Assembly (NCBI RefSeq): GCF_014217875.1
Contig: NZ_CP059060.1
Span: forward strand, 1,674,001 to 1,738,000
Length of the DNA stretch: 64,000 nt
From: Synechococcus sp. LTW-R
Lineage (GTDB): Bacteria; Cyanobacteriota; Cyanobacteriia; PCC-6307; Cyanobiaceae
Reading direction: 5' to 3'
Shown here one piece after another: positions 11,312-19,766 of this stretch. The notes beneath the pieces are model-generated. The model was given only the letters and a program-made list of their open reading frames with translations, was not told the DNA's origin and ran no database searches. The number at the start of each line of letters is the position of its first letter. Within the stretch, counting starts at the first letter, position 1. A program made the position numbers and the translations under genes.

Positions 11312-12243
11312 CAGTAACAACCTCCGTCCACTATTTCAGCGAGTGGAGGTGTCTCAGTAGACGATGGACGGACCCAAGCATCATTCATCAGTGAGAGATA
11401 TTGCGGCATAGCCTCCCAACGACGTCCTCGAATACCAAATAAAAGCTGCAAAGCACCACCAAGATGCACAGCCGGCTTACCCATCTGCTTAATTGCGGCA
11501 CCGAGTGGCAACCCATAAGCACCACATCCGATCAATGCTACGTCGAAAGGGACCATGGATACACGCTCGATGAGCTGACTCAGAGCATCATTCCAAGATC
11601 GAAAACCTTCTCGATCATGGCCGAGGGTTTGAGGCGGACGAATACAAATCAAATCGAATCGGGGTAGTAGCGATGGAAAACCAGGATGAATATGGTTAGA
11701 CCATGAATGTTGGCTTTCGATAGTCTCGACGAAAGGGTGAACGACCAAGACACGCTTACCACTAAGCACTCGCGACCAAGGCTCTACAGACCACCAAGGC
11801 TCTAAAGCAGCTAAATCACAGATCTTGGGATGGCTAGAGAGGCGGCTAACCATTTTGAACTGATAAGGGCTGTCCCAGATGCCCAAGAGATCTACGAATT
11901 GCAGGGATGAATAAAGCCTATTCGCGACTTCGTCAAGAGACTCCTTACCCAAGGGGAAGATACCTGCATTGCAGTGGGCTTGATTGAGAGTCAATCGCGA
12001 ATAGGAGGATCTCCTAAATAAATACTCACCTACTAACCTGGACTCAACGGAACCTAAACGACCGGCCAAATAAGGTTTTCCCTCTGAGATAGCTGTCTCT
12101 ATCAGAACAGCTGCCGACTCAGTTGTCAGCTGGTCTAGCAAAAGCTTCTTGAAGCGATAACTCCTTAAAGCAGCAGGCAGGCATTGCAGAGTGCGCTTCA
12201 GTTCATGCTTAAGACGCCATGTGGTGGTCATGTCAGTGCTCAA
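11308..12243 (-). CDS. GT-D-fold-like glycosyltransferase candidate
   Basis: A 311-residue soluble protein. Near the N-terminus PYLAGRLGSVESRLVGEYL (about residues 52-70) resembles the R-x-G-(D/S)-x-E nucleotide-sugar motif of GT-D enzymes. The C-terminal third has FDVALIGCGAYGLPLG (about 228-243), then HLGGALQLLFGIRGRRW (about 255-271), a block I recall from widespread uncharacterised proteins of surface-glycan loci. VLVVHPFVETIESQ (about 158-171) is another conserved block. The GT-D assignment is inference from these motifs. It overlaps neighbours on both sides by four bases, so it is co-translated with transferases and membrane proteins. Confidence 0.6.
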   Translation of the reverse strand: MSTDMTTTWRLKHELKRTLQCLPAALRSYRFKKLLLDQLTTESAAVLIETAISEGKPYLAGRLGSVESRLVGEYLFRRSSYSRLTLNQAHCNAGIFPLGKESLDEVANRLYSSLQFVDLLGIWDSPYQFKMVSRLSSHPKICDLAALEPWWSVEPWSRVLSGKRVLVVHPFVETIESQHSWSNHIHPGFPSLLPRFDLICIRPPQTLGHDREGFRSWNDALSQLIERVSMVPFDVALIGCGAYGLPLGAAIKQMGKPAVHLGGALQLLFGIRGRRWEAMPQYLSLMNDAWVRPSSTETPPLAEIVDGGCYW

Positions 12244-13883
12244 CGCCTCTTAGTCTCATCGGCCAGGCTTTTATCTAGGTCAAAAATGACGTGTCCTGCT
12301 TTATCAGCAGTAGCTCGAATACCACAAAGGATATCATCAGAGGAGATGGCATCAGGGCGCTTATAGTTTCTTTTCCCAAGATTCGAAAAAGCCCAGTTGA
12401 ATGCGTCCCGGGAATGCATGCCCGGCCGCCAACCATTACGGGGCTGCCAGCCGGAATACCCTGAAACGCTCTTCAAGCCTGGGACATGAAGCAATGCATG
12501 CATGGCGAAGACATCTCCATGCCACGGAAATGTTTCATTGACCTCGAGATGCATGAGATCACAACCCTGGTCAAGCAACTCGGTACGGAAAGTATTTTGG
12601 TCTTTCTGCCACGCAACAACATCAAGGGCAAGAACAGATTTAGGAAGAAGCGAAATCCACAACAGTGGAACAGAGCAAATAAACAGAAAGAGTGGACCTT
12701 GCCTCCAACGTCTTTCCAATGTTTGTTCAAAACCAACAATCAGTCCGGACAGGGGGAATGCCGAAAGGAACCAGAGCACTGATGCAATCCTTCCAGCCGC
12801 GTTGACGGCTCGAACCGATGGAACGAAAAGCATGGGCCACCACCACAGGACGATGAAGCCAAACGAGGTGACCGATAGACCCAGAAAAAGCAGGGACTTT
12901 GCTAGCAACTGATCTGTCTGAGAGATTTTTCTCCATAAGAAGAGACTTACAAGAGAGAAAGAAAACAGCAAGATGCCTGGGAACAGAAAGGGTTCGCTTC
13001 CGGAGGCGTGGGGATGAAGAGGTAAACCTAGATGCTGACGAGCAGAACCGCTTAACCAAGCCCATATGTTAGGTAGGTTTTTTGTAATTTCATCCGTACC
13101 CCGGGCACCCATCACTAGAGATGTATTCAGATAAGGGAGGATCAGAACAACATTGAGTACGAGCAAAGCGGCAAGGATTATCCTTTGGGTCTTCGTCAAG
13201 GAGTAAAACCAAGACAGCCAGAATCTTTTACGCCTGAAGCGATACAGACCACGCCCCGACAGGAGATAGGTTGAGACGACGATCAGCAGAGAAAAAACAC
13301 CGATATAGGGTCCAACAAGCCAGTTCAAGAGTAGAAAGATGAAAGCCCAGGTTTTTTGTCTATGCAACAACGCAAATGCAAGTGGCGGCAAAAACCAAAG
13401 AGTCAATAACTGGAGATGATTCAGCTGCGCGAGAACAACGTGATTAAAAGCAGCTAAAATACAAACAGCTGATACAAGCAAACTTTTTCGATCTAACCTC
13501 CAAAGACAGTTTCGAAGACTGGCGTAGTTAAAGGTCAGGGTTAAGGTGAACCAAAGCAGTAGCGCCTGGGTCGGCTGAAAGCCAAGGAGCTTCAAGAAGC
13601 CGTATAAGATACTGGGAAGAAATAGATGATCACTCCAGCCACGAACACCATCGACGGGAAAATAAAAGTCAGGAGAAGACCAGCCTTGATTAGAGAAAAG
13701 ATCTGAAGAAGAAAACGGAAGGCTTGCAAGGTTATGTTCAAAAAACCAAAGATTCAGTAGCGTGTCACCACTATCCCCAGGGAGAAGCTCTCCGAAATCA
13801 TGAAGGTATGGCCACAACGCAATGACCGCTGAAACAGCTCCTATAACAATGACATGGAAGATCTTGGAGAGTCGCTGCTTCAT
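12240..13883 (-). CDS. Large GT-C-like membrane protein of unknown specificity
   Basis: A 547-residue protein with about eleven hydrophobic segments. The first extracytoplasmic loop begins with LLPGDSGDTLLNLWFFEHNL (about 33-52), placing Asp and Glu/His residues after helix 1 as in GT-C transferases. After the last helix there is a soluble C-terminal part of about 130 residues (from about 418) with LHLEVNETFPWHGDVFAMHA and SVSGYSGWQPRNGWRPGMHS. I do not know a named family for it. The gene is AT-richer than gmd-fcl and lies four bases after the next upstream membrane gene, in a row of three membrane proteins. Confidence 0.68.
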   Translation of the reverse strand: MKQRLSKIFHVIVIGAVSAVIALWPYLHDFGELLPGDSGDTLLNLWFFEHNLASLPFSSSDLFSNQGWSSPDFYFPVDGVRGWSDHLFLPSILYGFLKLLGFQPTQALLLWFTLTLTFNYASLRNCLWRLDRKSLLVSAVCILAAFNHVVLAQLNHLQLLTLWFLPPLAFALLHRQKTWAFIFLLLNWLVGPYIGVFSLLIVVSTYLLSGRGLYRFRRKRFWLSWFYSLTKTQRIILAALLVLNVVLILPYLNTSLVMGARGTDEITKNLPNIWAWLSGSARQHLGLPLHPHASGSEPFLFPGILLFSFSLVSLFLWRKISQTDQLLAKSLLFLGLSVTSFGFIVLWWWPMLFVPSVRAVNAAGRIASVLWFLSAFPLSGLIVGFEQTLERRWRQGPLFLFICSVPLLWISLLPKSVLALDVVAWQKDQNTFRTELLDQGCDLMHLEVNETFPWHGDVFAMHALLHVPGLKSVSGYSGWQPRNGWRPGMHSRDAFNWAFSNLGKRNYKRPDAISSDDILCGIRATADKAGHVIFDLDKSLADETKRR

Positions 13884-13887
13884 GAGG

Positions 13888-15150
13888 CTAGGAAAGTAAG
13901 ATATGCTTCCATATACTCAGACCTGCATAGGAGACGGAAGCAAAGATGTGGCTGGATTGATATGTACAGCAGTGCGAGGGAATAACAACTAAAGCAGCAA
14001 CAGCCAGAATAACTAGTGGCCAGTGATTAGCCATGCCGAACTTTTCGAGATCTGCCAAAGAAATCTGCTGAGCAGACGCCACCTCATTCTTTGGTATAGA
14101 GAGTAATGAGAGCATACCTGCACAGGCCAACATTGCGAACCATCGGCCATAGTCAATCGTGGCCATAAACAAAGGCAGAGCAATCAGAATCTGAGAGAAT
14201 AAGAAAGATCCAGCTTTCCTACTTGGCAAAACACGGTGACTGATTTGCCTGAGAATCAAGACGTAACACGCCCAAGTAATGCACACAGCAAGGAAGCCAT
14301 GGAGGAGCGACCAGCCCAACTGGCCTAGGCTCAAATCCCATGTAAAGAAGCTCGGCTTCGTGAGGGCGAGTTCGGTTATAGAAGAGCCAGGACGTGCATT
14401 TAAAGGCAGTAACTGAACGGAGCGAAGGCTTGCTTGGAGGCAGTTCACATCCTCTAATCGACCTTTGTTTAAGACTGCAAGCAAAAACGCAGCCACACTG
14501 GGCATTACTAGAAGAAAGGATTTCAGATAGCCCTTGCGAGACAGCAATCTTGCAAGAAACAGTGCAGGGGTGATCAGAAGTGCAAATGGCTCATGATTGA
14601 ACACAGCAGCGACCTGAACAACAGCAGCAAGCCCATACAAGAAAGTTTTCCTCCGAGCCGAAGAAGCCACATCAAAGTGGTGGACTAGGAAAAGTATTAG
14701 TGCAAACAAGCAAAGCTGAAATGCGTCTTTACGAAATAATGACCCTGCATGCGTAAGCATGACAGGCATTGCTGTTGGGGCGGAGAGAATAAGAAGAGAA
14801 GGAAGTAAGGCTAATTTAATTCTCAAAGACCGATAAAAGATGAAGCCTAGAACGAGTACAGATGCAGCCATCAAAGCCGCAAGGGCCGCAACGTACGCGG
14901 ACTGCTGATCCACTAATTGAGTTAACAACCAACTCGTCTGGCCCAGAAGGCCACGCCTAACAAATCCTGCGCAATAGCGAATCGCGAGCTCAGATCCCCA
15001 CCATTCAGAAACGCCAACATTGTAGGGATAGGCGAGAATATTTTGAACATACAGGCCAAAGTCATAGATCGCTGCTCCAGCTATCGATAGCCAAGCAAGA
15101 CCAATCAGTCCAAGACGAGCTATGGGGGGAGCTGGCCGCGAAGAAGTCAT
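13888..15150 (-). CDS. Polytopic membrane protein with FVRRGLLG motif
   Basis: A 420-residue protein with about ten hydrophobic helices. Following the first helix is YCAGFVRRGLLGQTSWLL (about residues 58-75). Other conserved-looking sites are SLFRKDAFQLC (about 137-147), FNHEPFALLITP (about 182-193) and ATIDYGRWFAML (about 334-345). The F-V-R-R-G-L-L-G block with a downstream R-K-D and H-E is shared, as I remember it, by uncharacterised membrane proteins in bacterial glycan loci, but I know no function. Charged residues at membrane borders suggest a polyprenol-phosphate-sugar-using GT-C enzyme or a polymerase. It shares a four-base overlap with the DUF2079 gene. Confidence 0.62.
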   Translation of the reverse strand: MTSSRPAPPIARLGLIGLAWLSIAGAAIYDFGLYVQNILAYPYNVGVSEWWGSELAIRYCAGFVRRGLLGQTSWLLTQLVDQQSAYVAALAALMAASVLVLGFIFYRSLRIKLALLPSLLILSAPTAMPVMLTHAGSLFRKDAFQLCLFALILFLVHHFDVASSARRKTFLYGLAAVVQVAAVFNHEPFALLITPALFLARLLSRKGYLKSFLLVMPSVAAFLLAVLNKGRLEDVNCLQASLRSVQLLPLNARPGSSITELALTKPSFFTWDLSLGQLGWSLLHGFLAVCITWACYVLILRQISHRVLPSRKAGSFLFSQILIALPLFMATIDYGRWFAMLACAGMLSLLSIPKNEVASAQQISLADLEKFGMANHWPLVILAVAALVVIPSHCCTYQSSHIFASVSYAGLSIWKHILLS

Positions 15151-16553
15151 TTAATTACGCATTCCTGGATTGCAAGATGACCTAGGTTTAAAGAATCGCA
15201 TGTCCAACCTGATTTCTTAGCTGCTTGTATCAATAGATCCGTCTTGTGAGGTGATGAGCCAAACCCAGGATCTGTTTGGTTGAGAATCAGCATATCAAAC
15301 CCTTCCGGAAACAACTGAGCTGCGGGTCTGGCAACAAAGTCAGCCTCACGGCGATTAGCAATATGAGCAGAGAGGCCGTTAGATGTTAGTACGCGTTTTT
15401 CAGCTGGGATTCTGGATAGACGCTCGTAATATTGCAAAAATGGGAATGGGTTGCGCCAGAAAAGAATCCAACCAGGGTTTAGATTCAGATTAACCATGAA
15501 ATTAATAACTGAAATCAGACCAAAGGTAAAAAGCATTTGCTTCAGTTGAGCATGGGAGAGGCTCAGAAAGGAATCAGTACGGGCGGATTCAAGTGCTGCC
15601 AGGGCGAAGAACGGAGCAATCATCATTCCATAATGGTAAAGAATAGAAACCTGATTGGGATTGGTAGAAAGAGCGAGCGGAGTCAAAACAACCAACGATC
15701 CAGCAATCCACGCCGTTGAACTCTTATCCAAAAAGATCAGCCACGGAACTATTAATGCCAGGAAAAAGACGGGAGCCTTCGAGAGGCTGGCAGCATGAAA
15801 TGCCTGAATCAAATGGTGAAAAGCTAGAGGTTCCCGATAAACATCAAGAGCCGCGTCAAACAGATGCGCATAGTTGCCAGAGTTGTGGTGACCATCTGGG
15901 AAGAAGAGTGGATACCAGAAACCTGATAAAAAGAAGGTCCACGCAATGGCAAAGCAAGCCAACAGCACAGAAAGCTTTCGTTTTCCCTGAAGAAAGCAAG
16001 TCAGCGACAAGCCCACCACAACAAGAACACTCGTCTCCCGGATCGAGAGGATGAAGATTAAAGAAATGATGATCCAGATGAGTTTTCTATGACGGACTTG
16101 GAGCCACAAGAAAAACACTGCCAGAGGAAAAAGCGAGTCAGGATGAAAGTCAAACCAGCTAACATTCCAAAGAACTGGCTGAAAGAAATAGGCCAATAAT
16201 AGTAGAGTTTGCACTTTTGGCGACACTCTTGAACTCTTTGCAAGCCAAAGGAGGACAAGTGACGCTCCTGTCAAGGCAAAGACCTGAAAGGTCAGCAAGT
16301 AGGCTGGACTACTCCAAATTCGATACAAGAAGGAAATGGGAACAAGAACAAACGAGGCATGATCGGCGAGAACAGGCCAACCAGTTAACGACGCTGGTTC
16401 CAAGAAATATCCACGACTCAGCATCCATGAGAATTGGGTGAAGATACCCAAATCCCAAGCGTTCGAGGCCAAGCTCAACCAACGCCCTAAAGCGATGACG
16501 AGCATCAATGACGCCGCCAAGGCAATCAGGAGATAATTCAGTCGTTTCGTCAT
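15147..16553 (-). CDS. DUF2079 membrane protein (copy 1)
   Basis: A 468-residue polytopic protein matching DUF2079: AWDLGIFTQFSWMLSRGYF (about 32-50) after the first helix, then ADHASFVLVPISFLYRIW (about 64-81), and WFDFHPDSLFPLAVFFL (about 132-148) with the family's D-F-H-P-(E/D) motif. The soluble C-terminal 100 residues include a nucleoside-like beta pattern KRVLTSNGLSAHIANRREAD. DUF2079 is a GT-C superfamily relative without established substrate. A second member is at 24869-26311; the two share all three motifs but are clearly divergent. It overlaps its neighbours by four bases on each side. Confidence 0.85.
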   Translation of the reverse strand: MTKRLNYLLIALAASLMLVIALGRWLSLASNAWDLGIFTQFSWMLSRGYFLEPASLTGWPVLADHASFVLVPISFLYRIWSSPAYLLTFQVFALTGASLVLLWLAKSSRVSPKVQTLLLLAYFFQPVLWNVSWFDFHPDSLFPLAVFFLWLQVRHRKLIWIIISLIFILSIRETSVLVVVGLSLTCFLQGKRKLSVLLACFAIAWTFFLSGFWYPLFFPDGHHNSGNYAHLFDAALDVYREPLAFHHLIQAFHAASLSKAPVFFLALIVPWLIFLDKSSTAWIAGSLVVLTPLALSTNPNQVSILYHYGMMIAPFFALAALESARTDSFLSLSHAQLKQMLFTFGLISVINFMVNLNLNPGWILFWRNPFPFLQYYERLSRIPAEKRVLTSNGLSAHIANRREADFVARPAAQLFPEGFDMLILNQTDPGFGSSPHKTDLLIQAAKKSGWTCDSLNLGHLAIQECVIK

Positions 16554-17617
16554 TGCTCGGCCAACAACACCGCAAGTTGTGCACCTTGCTGCCCTCGGGT
16601 AAACCTGGTCCGACCTCTTAAGTACGCAGCTTCCCCTCGCTCAGCAACCAGACTCGGTTTCGCAGAGAGTGGAGCCAATAAGTCGGCCAATGCGTGTGCT
16701 GATGAGGAGACAAGCCAACCCGTCTCGCCATCAATGATCAGATCCTGCTGACCACCCAAAAGCGCACCAATTGAAGCGCGTCCAGCCATTGCGGCCTCCA
16801 AATAGGCAATCCCAAAGCCTTCACCAGTGGCTTGACCTGCAGCATCAATAGAAAACCCGCTGGGCATCACAAACACACTGCAACGACCAAACTCCTCAAT
16901 CAACTGCTGGTCGCTTAAGCGACCTCGCCAATCAATCTGTGCGGCTACACCCAAGCGGAGAGCTTTCTCCTGCAGCCTTGTGCGGTCATTGCCGTCACCG
17001 ACCACGATCCAGCGCAATGCGGGGTCCAAATCGCCTTGCTGCTTGAGCAGATGCAAAGCCTCCAGGATCTGGTCATGTCCTTTGTATCGCTCGCCCGCAT
17101 CAAGCCTCGCCACCGTCAACAGTCGAAGGGGCAGCCCTGGCGACGGGATCTGTTCTGGGAACTTCAGATCCGAACACGGATGCACGACGGTGATCGGTGG
17201 GCAAGCAGGAAACCCATCCCGGACCTGCTGGGCCGTAAAAGTGCTGCTTGCAGCCAAAGCCGTGCAGGCGCGTAGATCCCGGCGTGCCGCGGCCAACGCC
17301 TGGCCCCACACCTCAATCCCATGCAGCCAGCAATAGAGGGGCCTAGCAGCCAGAGCTGGGAAAAGCGCACGGAGCTTCAGCGGCTTCAAGAGCAGCACAT
17401 GCATGCTGAACACACTTTTGGCCTGGGGAAGCCACCAGAGGAGCTGCAGCAAGAACCAAAGCCGGCCAAGCCAACGCCCCAGCACTCCAGGCCCGAGGTG
17501 ACGTGTTGCCAGGAGCCGCGGTTGCAGTCCCAGCTGCTGGAGCTGCTCCAAAACCTGCAAGCTCAGGCGCTCGATGCCGCCAGGTCGACGAACGTCGTAG
17601 GTCACCAGCAAGATCAC
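16550..17617 (-). CDS. Family 4 glycosyltransferase
   Basis: A 355-residue GT-B retaining glycosyltransferase. The N-terminal VTYDVRRPGGIERLSLQVL (about 5-23) is the acceptor-side glycine loop of GT4. LPLRLLTVARLDAGERYKGHDQILEAL covers the start of the donor domain (about 182-208), with GDGNDRTRLQEKA at about 228-240. GEGFGIAYLEAAMAGRA (about 286-302) is the E-x-F-G-x-x-x-x-E donor-binding signature. Predicted to act in the cytoplasm on lipid-linked oligosaccharide. The start and the next gene's stop overlap (ATGA), so it is coupled to the second GT4 directly upstream. Confidence 0.9.
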   Translation of the reverse strand: MILLVTYDVRRPGGIERLSLQVLEQLQQLGLQPRLLATRHLGPGVLGRWLGRLWFLLQLLWWLPQAKSVFSMHVLLLKPLKLRALFPALAARPLYCWLHGIEVWGQALAAARRDLRACTALAASSTFTAQQVRDGFPACPPITVVHPCSDLKFPEQIPSPGLPLRLLTVARLDAGERYKGHDQILEALHLLKQQGDLDPALRWIVVGDGNDRTRLQEKALRLGVAAQIDWRGRLSDQQLIEEFGRCSVFVMPSGFSIDAAGQATGEGFGIAYLEAAMAGRASIGALLGGQQDLIIDGETGWLVSSSAHALADLLAPLSAKPSLVAERGEAAYLRGRTRFTRGQQGAQLAVLLAEQ

Positions 17618-18849
17618 CGGCTCAACACCTCGGCATAGAGATCCATGTGGGTTTGGGCCACTGCGTCAGAACGCCACCGGTCGAGATTCTCAGAGAGCAC
17701 TGGTTGGTCCTGAGGACGCTGCAAGGCCCAACGGATTCCTTGAGCCAACGTTTCTGGATCGAAGGACTCAGCCAACCAACCGGTTTGGCGATGGGCAATG
17801 ACATCAGCCATTCCCCCCTGGTCAAAGGCCACAACAGGTGTGCCACAAGCAATCGCTTCGGTGGCGGACTGGGGGAGGTTGTCCATGCGAGAGGGCACAA
17901 CAACGACATCCGCTGCGGCATAGGCCAAAGCAAGGCTGACGTCGTCATGGAGACGACCGCTGTAGAGAACCGGAATCGGCCAATCCTGGGTCTGCCTGGG
18001 CTGGGATTGCCCAAGGATCACTGCCATCAGCTGGCCGGAGTTTTGATGCACCAAGCACCGGAGCGCCGCCTGCAACAAATCAGCCCCCTTACGGGGATCC
18101 GTTGCATCGATCGCTCCGAACAAAATCAGGCGCTTGTCTTGAGGCCAACCGAGGGCAGCTCGCGCTTGCGACGGTTCACTGGGTCGAAAAACCTGGGGAA
18201 TGGCGTTGGGCAGGACCTGGCACGGCACCCCATGCAACAAGGCAGAACGCGAAGCCTGCTCAGCCATCCAGCGGGACGGAGCGATCAATTGCAGCCGTGG
18301 CAACAACGATCGCCAAGCCTTGCCTTTGCGCAGCCAAGTCCATCGATCCAGATCCAACCCGCGATCCAACTCCGAGCGACTGCCACGGCTGTAGCCCAAA
18401 GCAAAGCGCTGATCCTGCGCATCAAGGGGATAGTGCTCACTGCCGCAAAACGGCCAGGTGTCATGCAGGGTCCAAACCACCGGCCCCCTCAGACGACCAA
18501 TGGCCTCTACTGACAGGAATTCATCTTGGAGCCAATGCAAATGCAGCAGATCGGCCCCTTTGGCATTGAGCTCACGGTCGAGCCCTGAGGGCAGAGACGC
18601 CACCGAATGGGTGACCGGGTTAGCGCTGCGCTGCGGTTTGCTGAGCCACCAACTGGCGGTGCTTCGCAACAACGCCATGGCCTGACGGGGCTTCGAGCGT
18701 GGAGCCTGCACCCAGGCGTCACCGCTGATGGCGTGGGCCACGCGCATGGAGCTGTCGATGCCCTGATCCCGTAGGGCGCGATGCAAGCGGAAGGCTGCCC
18801 TCGCTGCACCTTGCCCGCCGTCGTAGGTGGAGACCTGAACAACGCGCAT
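17614..18849 (-). CDS. Family 4 glycosyltransferase
   Basis: A 411-residue GT-B enzyme. STYDGGQGAARAAFRLHRAL (about 7-26) is the N-terminal GT4 loop, LHLHWLQDEFLSVEAIG (about 101-117) and WTLHDTWPFCGSEHY (about 125-139) match the WcaC/colanic-acid type subgroup seen in many marine cyanobacterial GT4s. The donor domain has ILFGAIDATDPRKGADLL and the signature is VVVPSRMDNLPQSATEAIAC, with N-L-P-x-x-x-x-E in place of G-F-G-x-x-x-x-E, a common variant of the subgroup. It shares one base with the stop of the upstream GT gene (TGATG). Confidence 0.9.
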   Translation of the reverse strand: MRVVQVSTYDGGQGAARAAFRLHRALRDQGIDSSMRVAHAISGDAWVQAPRSKPRQAMALLRSTASWWLSKPQRSANPVTHSVASLPSGLDRELNAKGADLLHLHWLQDEFLSVEAIGRLRGPVVWTLHDTWPFCGSEHYPLDAQDQRFALGYSRGSRSELDRGLDLDRWTWLRKGKAWRSLLPRLQLIAPSRWMAEQASRSALLHGVPCQVLPNAIPQVFRPSEPSQARAALGWPQDKRLILFGAIDATDPRKGADLLQAALRCLVHQNSGQLMAVILGQSQPRQTQDWPIPVLYSGRLHDDVSLALAYAAADVVVVPSRMDNLPQSATEAIACGTPVVAFDQGGMADVIAHRQTGWLAESFDPETLAQGIRWALQRPQDQPVLSENLDRWRSDAVAQTHMDLYAEVLSR

Positions 18850-19766
18850 CAGGACCTCCAGCCCAGCAAGCGCAACGCTTTCCGGCCCTTACGCAACCAG
18901 TCAGCTCGGCGGCTGCGCTGGAAGAGTCGCCGAAACGTGTCTTGGTCGCGGAGACGATCGGCCTGCATCACCGTTGGATGACGCAAGGGGAAACTGAGCG
19001 ATCCAGGCGTCCCAAGGGGAGAGCGCTCATCGAGGGTGTGGGTGGCATCGACGCCAAAACCAATGTTCTCAACGAGCTCGACCGCAGGGATCACGGTCAA
19101 GAACCCCTGCTGCCAGCAGCTGAATTGCCAGACCATGTCCCAGGTGTCGATCTGCCCAGCCGCGAGCTGCTCCAACCATTGGCCCCAGCGCCGCGCCAAG
19201 GGCTCTCCCCCCAGTTGCTTGAGCCATTGACCATCGCGAAAAGCCGGCCAACCCTTTAGGGCAGGGTCGTTGCAACGCCAAGCCCGACGCCAGCTGGCCC
19301 AACCCCAGCAATGGCAATAGATCGAGAACCGGTAACTGCTGCCATCGCTGGGGGGCAGGCGCTGATGGTTATTGGCCGCAATCACGCCAACGCGCTCGTC
19401 ATGGCGATAGCGCTCGAGCAACTCCTGACAGAAGGGGAAAAAGCTCGGGTCGGCAACGATGTCGTCCTCCAGAACAATGCCCTCCTCCTCCTGCTCAAAA
19501 AACCAATCCAGCGCGGCGGTGACCCCAACGCGGCAGCCCAGGTTGATGGGCTGAAACAAGGTCCGCAACTGGCAGGGCCAATTGATTTGAGACACCAAAG
19601 CACGAACGGCATCACAGCGCCGGACTTCATCTAGGCGCTCAGGTCTTGGACCATCGCAAGCCACGTAGAGCTTTGGAGGTCTGATCTCCGCCAAGGACCG
19701 CAACACCTGGGCTGTGCTCTCCGGGCGATTGAACGCAATCAAGAGAACGGGAGTGCTGAAACTCAT
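18849..19766 (-). CDS. GT-A glycosyltransferase of the HlpA-like / GNT-I-like type
   Basis: The frame could extend to 19841, but the true start is most likely the ATG at 19766, because MSFSTPVLLIAFNRPESTAQV is the first GT-A strand and the ATG overlaps the upstream stop by four bases (ATGA) like its neighbours. This gives 305 residues. VACDGPRPER (about 34-43) and the metal site IVLEDDIVADPSFF (about 94-107) mark the nucleotide-sugar pocket. YCHCWGWASWRRAW (about 150-163) is typical of a family annotated as hemolytic protein HlpA-like or nucleotide-diphospho-sugar transferase in cyanobacteria. The role in adhesion implied by the old name is not supported; a glycosyltransferase is the sound call. 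Confidence 0.82.
   Translation of the reverse strand: MSFSTPVLLIAFNRPESTAQVLRSLAEIRPPKLYVACDGPRPERLDEVRRCDAVRALVSQINWPCQLRTLFQPINLGCRVGVTAALDWFFEQEEEGIVLEDDIVADPSFFPFCQELLERYRHDERVGVIAANNHQRLPPSDGSSYRFSIYCHCWGWASWRRAWRCNDPALKGWPAFRDGQWLKQLGGEPLARRWGQWLEQLAAGQIDTWDMVWQFSCWQQGFLTVIPAVELVENIGFGVDATHTLDERSPLGTPGSLSFPLRHPTVMQADRLRDQDTFRRLFQRSRRADWLRKGRKALRLLGWRS

Noticed and set aside
17503-18513. 336-codon open frame on the plus strand
   Set aside because: Opposite two clear GT4 genes; no motif or sensible start, a shadow.
18849-19766. Hemolysin-like protein
   Set aside because: The HlpA name is historical; the visible GT-A motifs indicate a glycosyltransferase and nothing suggests haemolysis.
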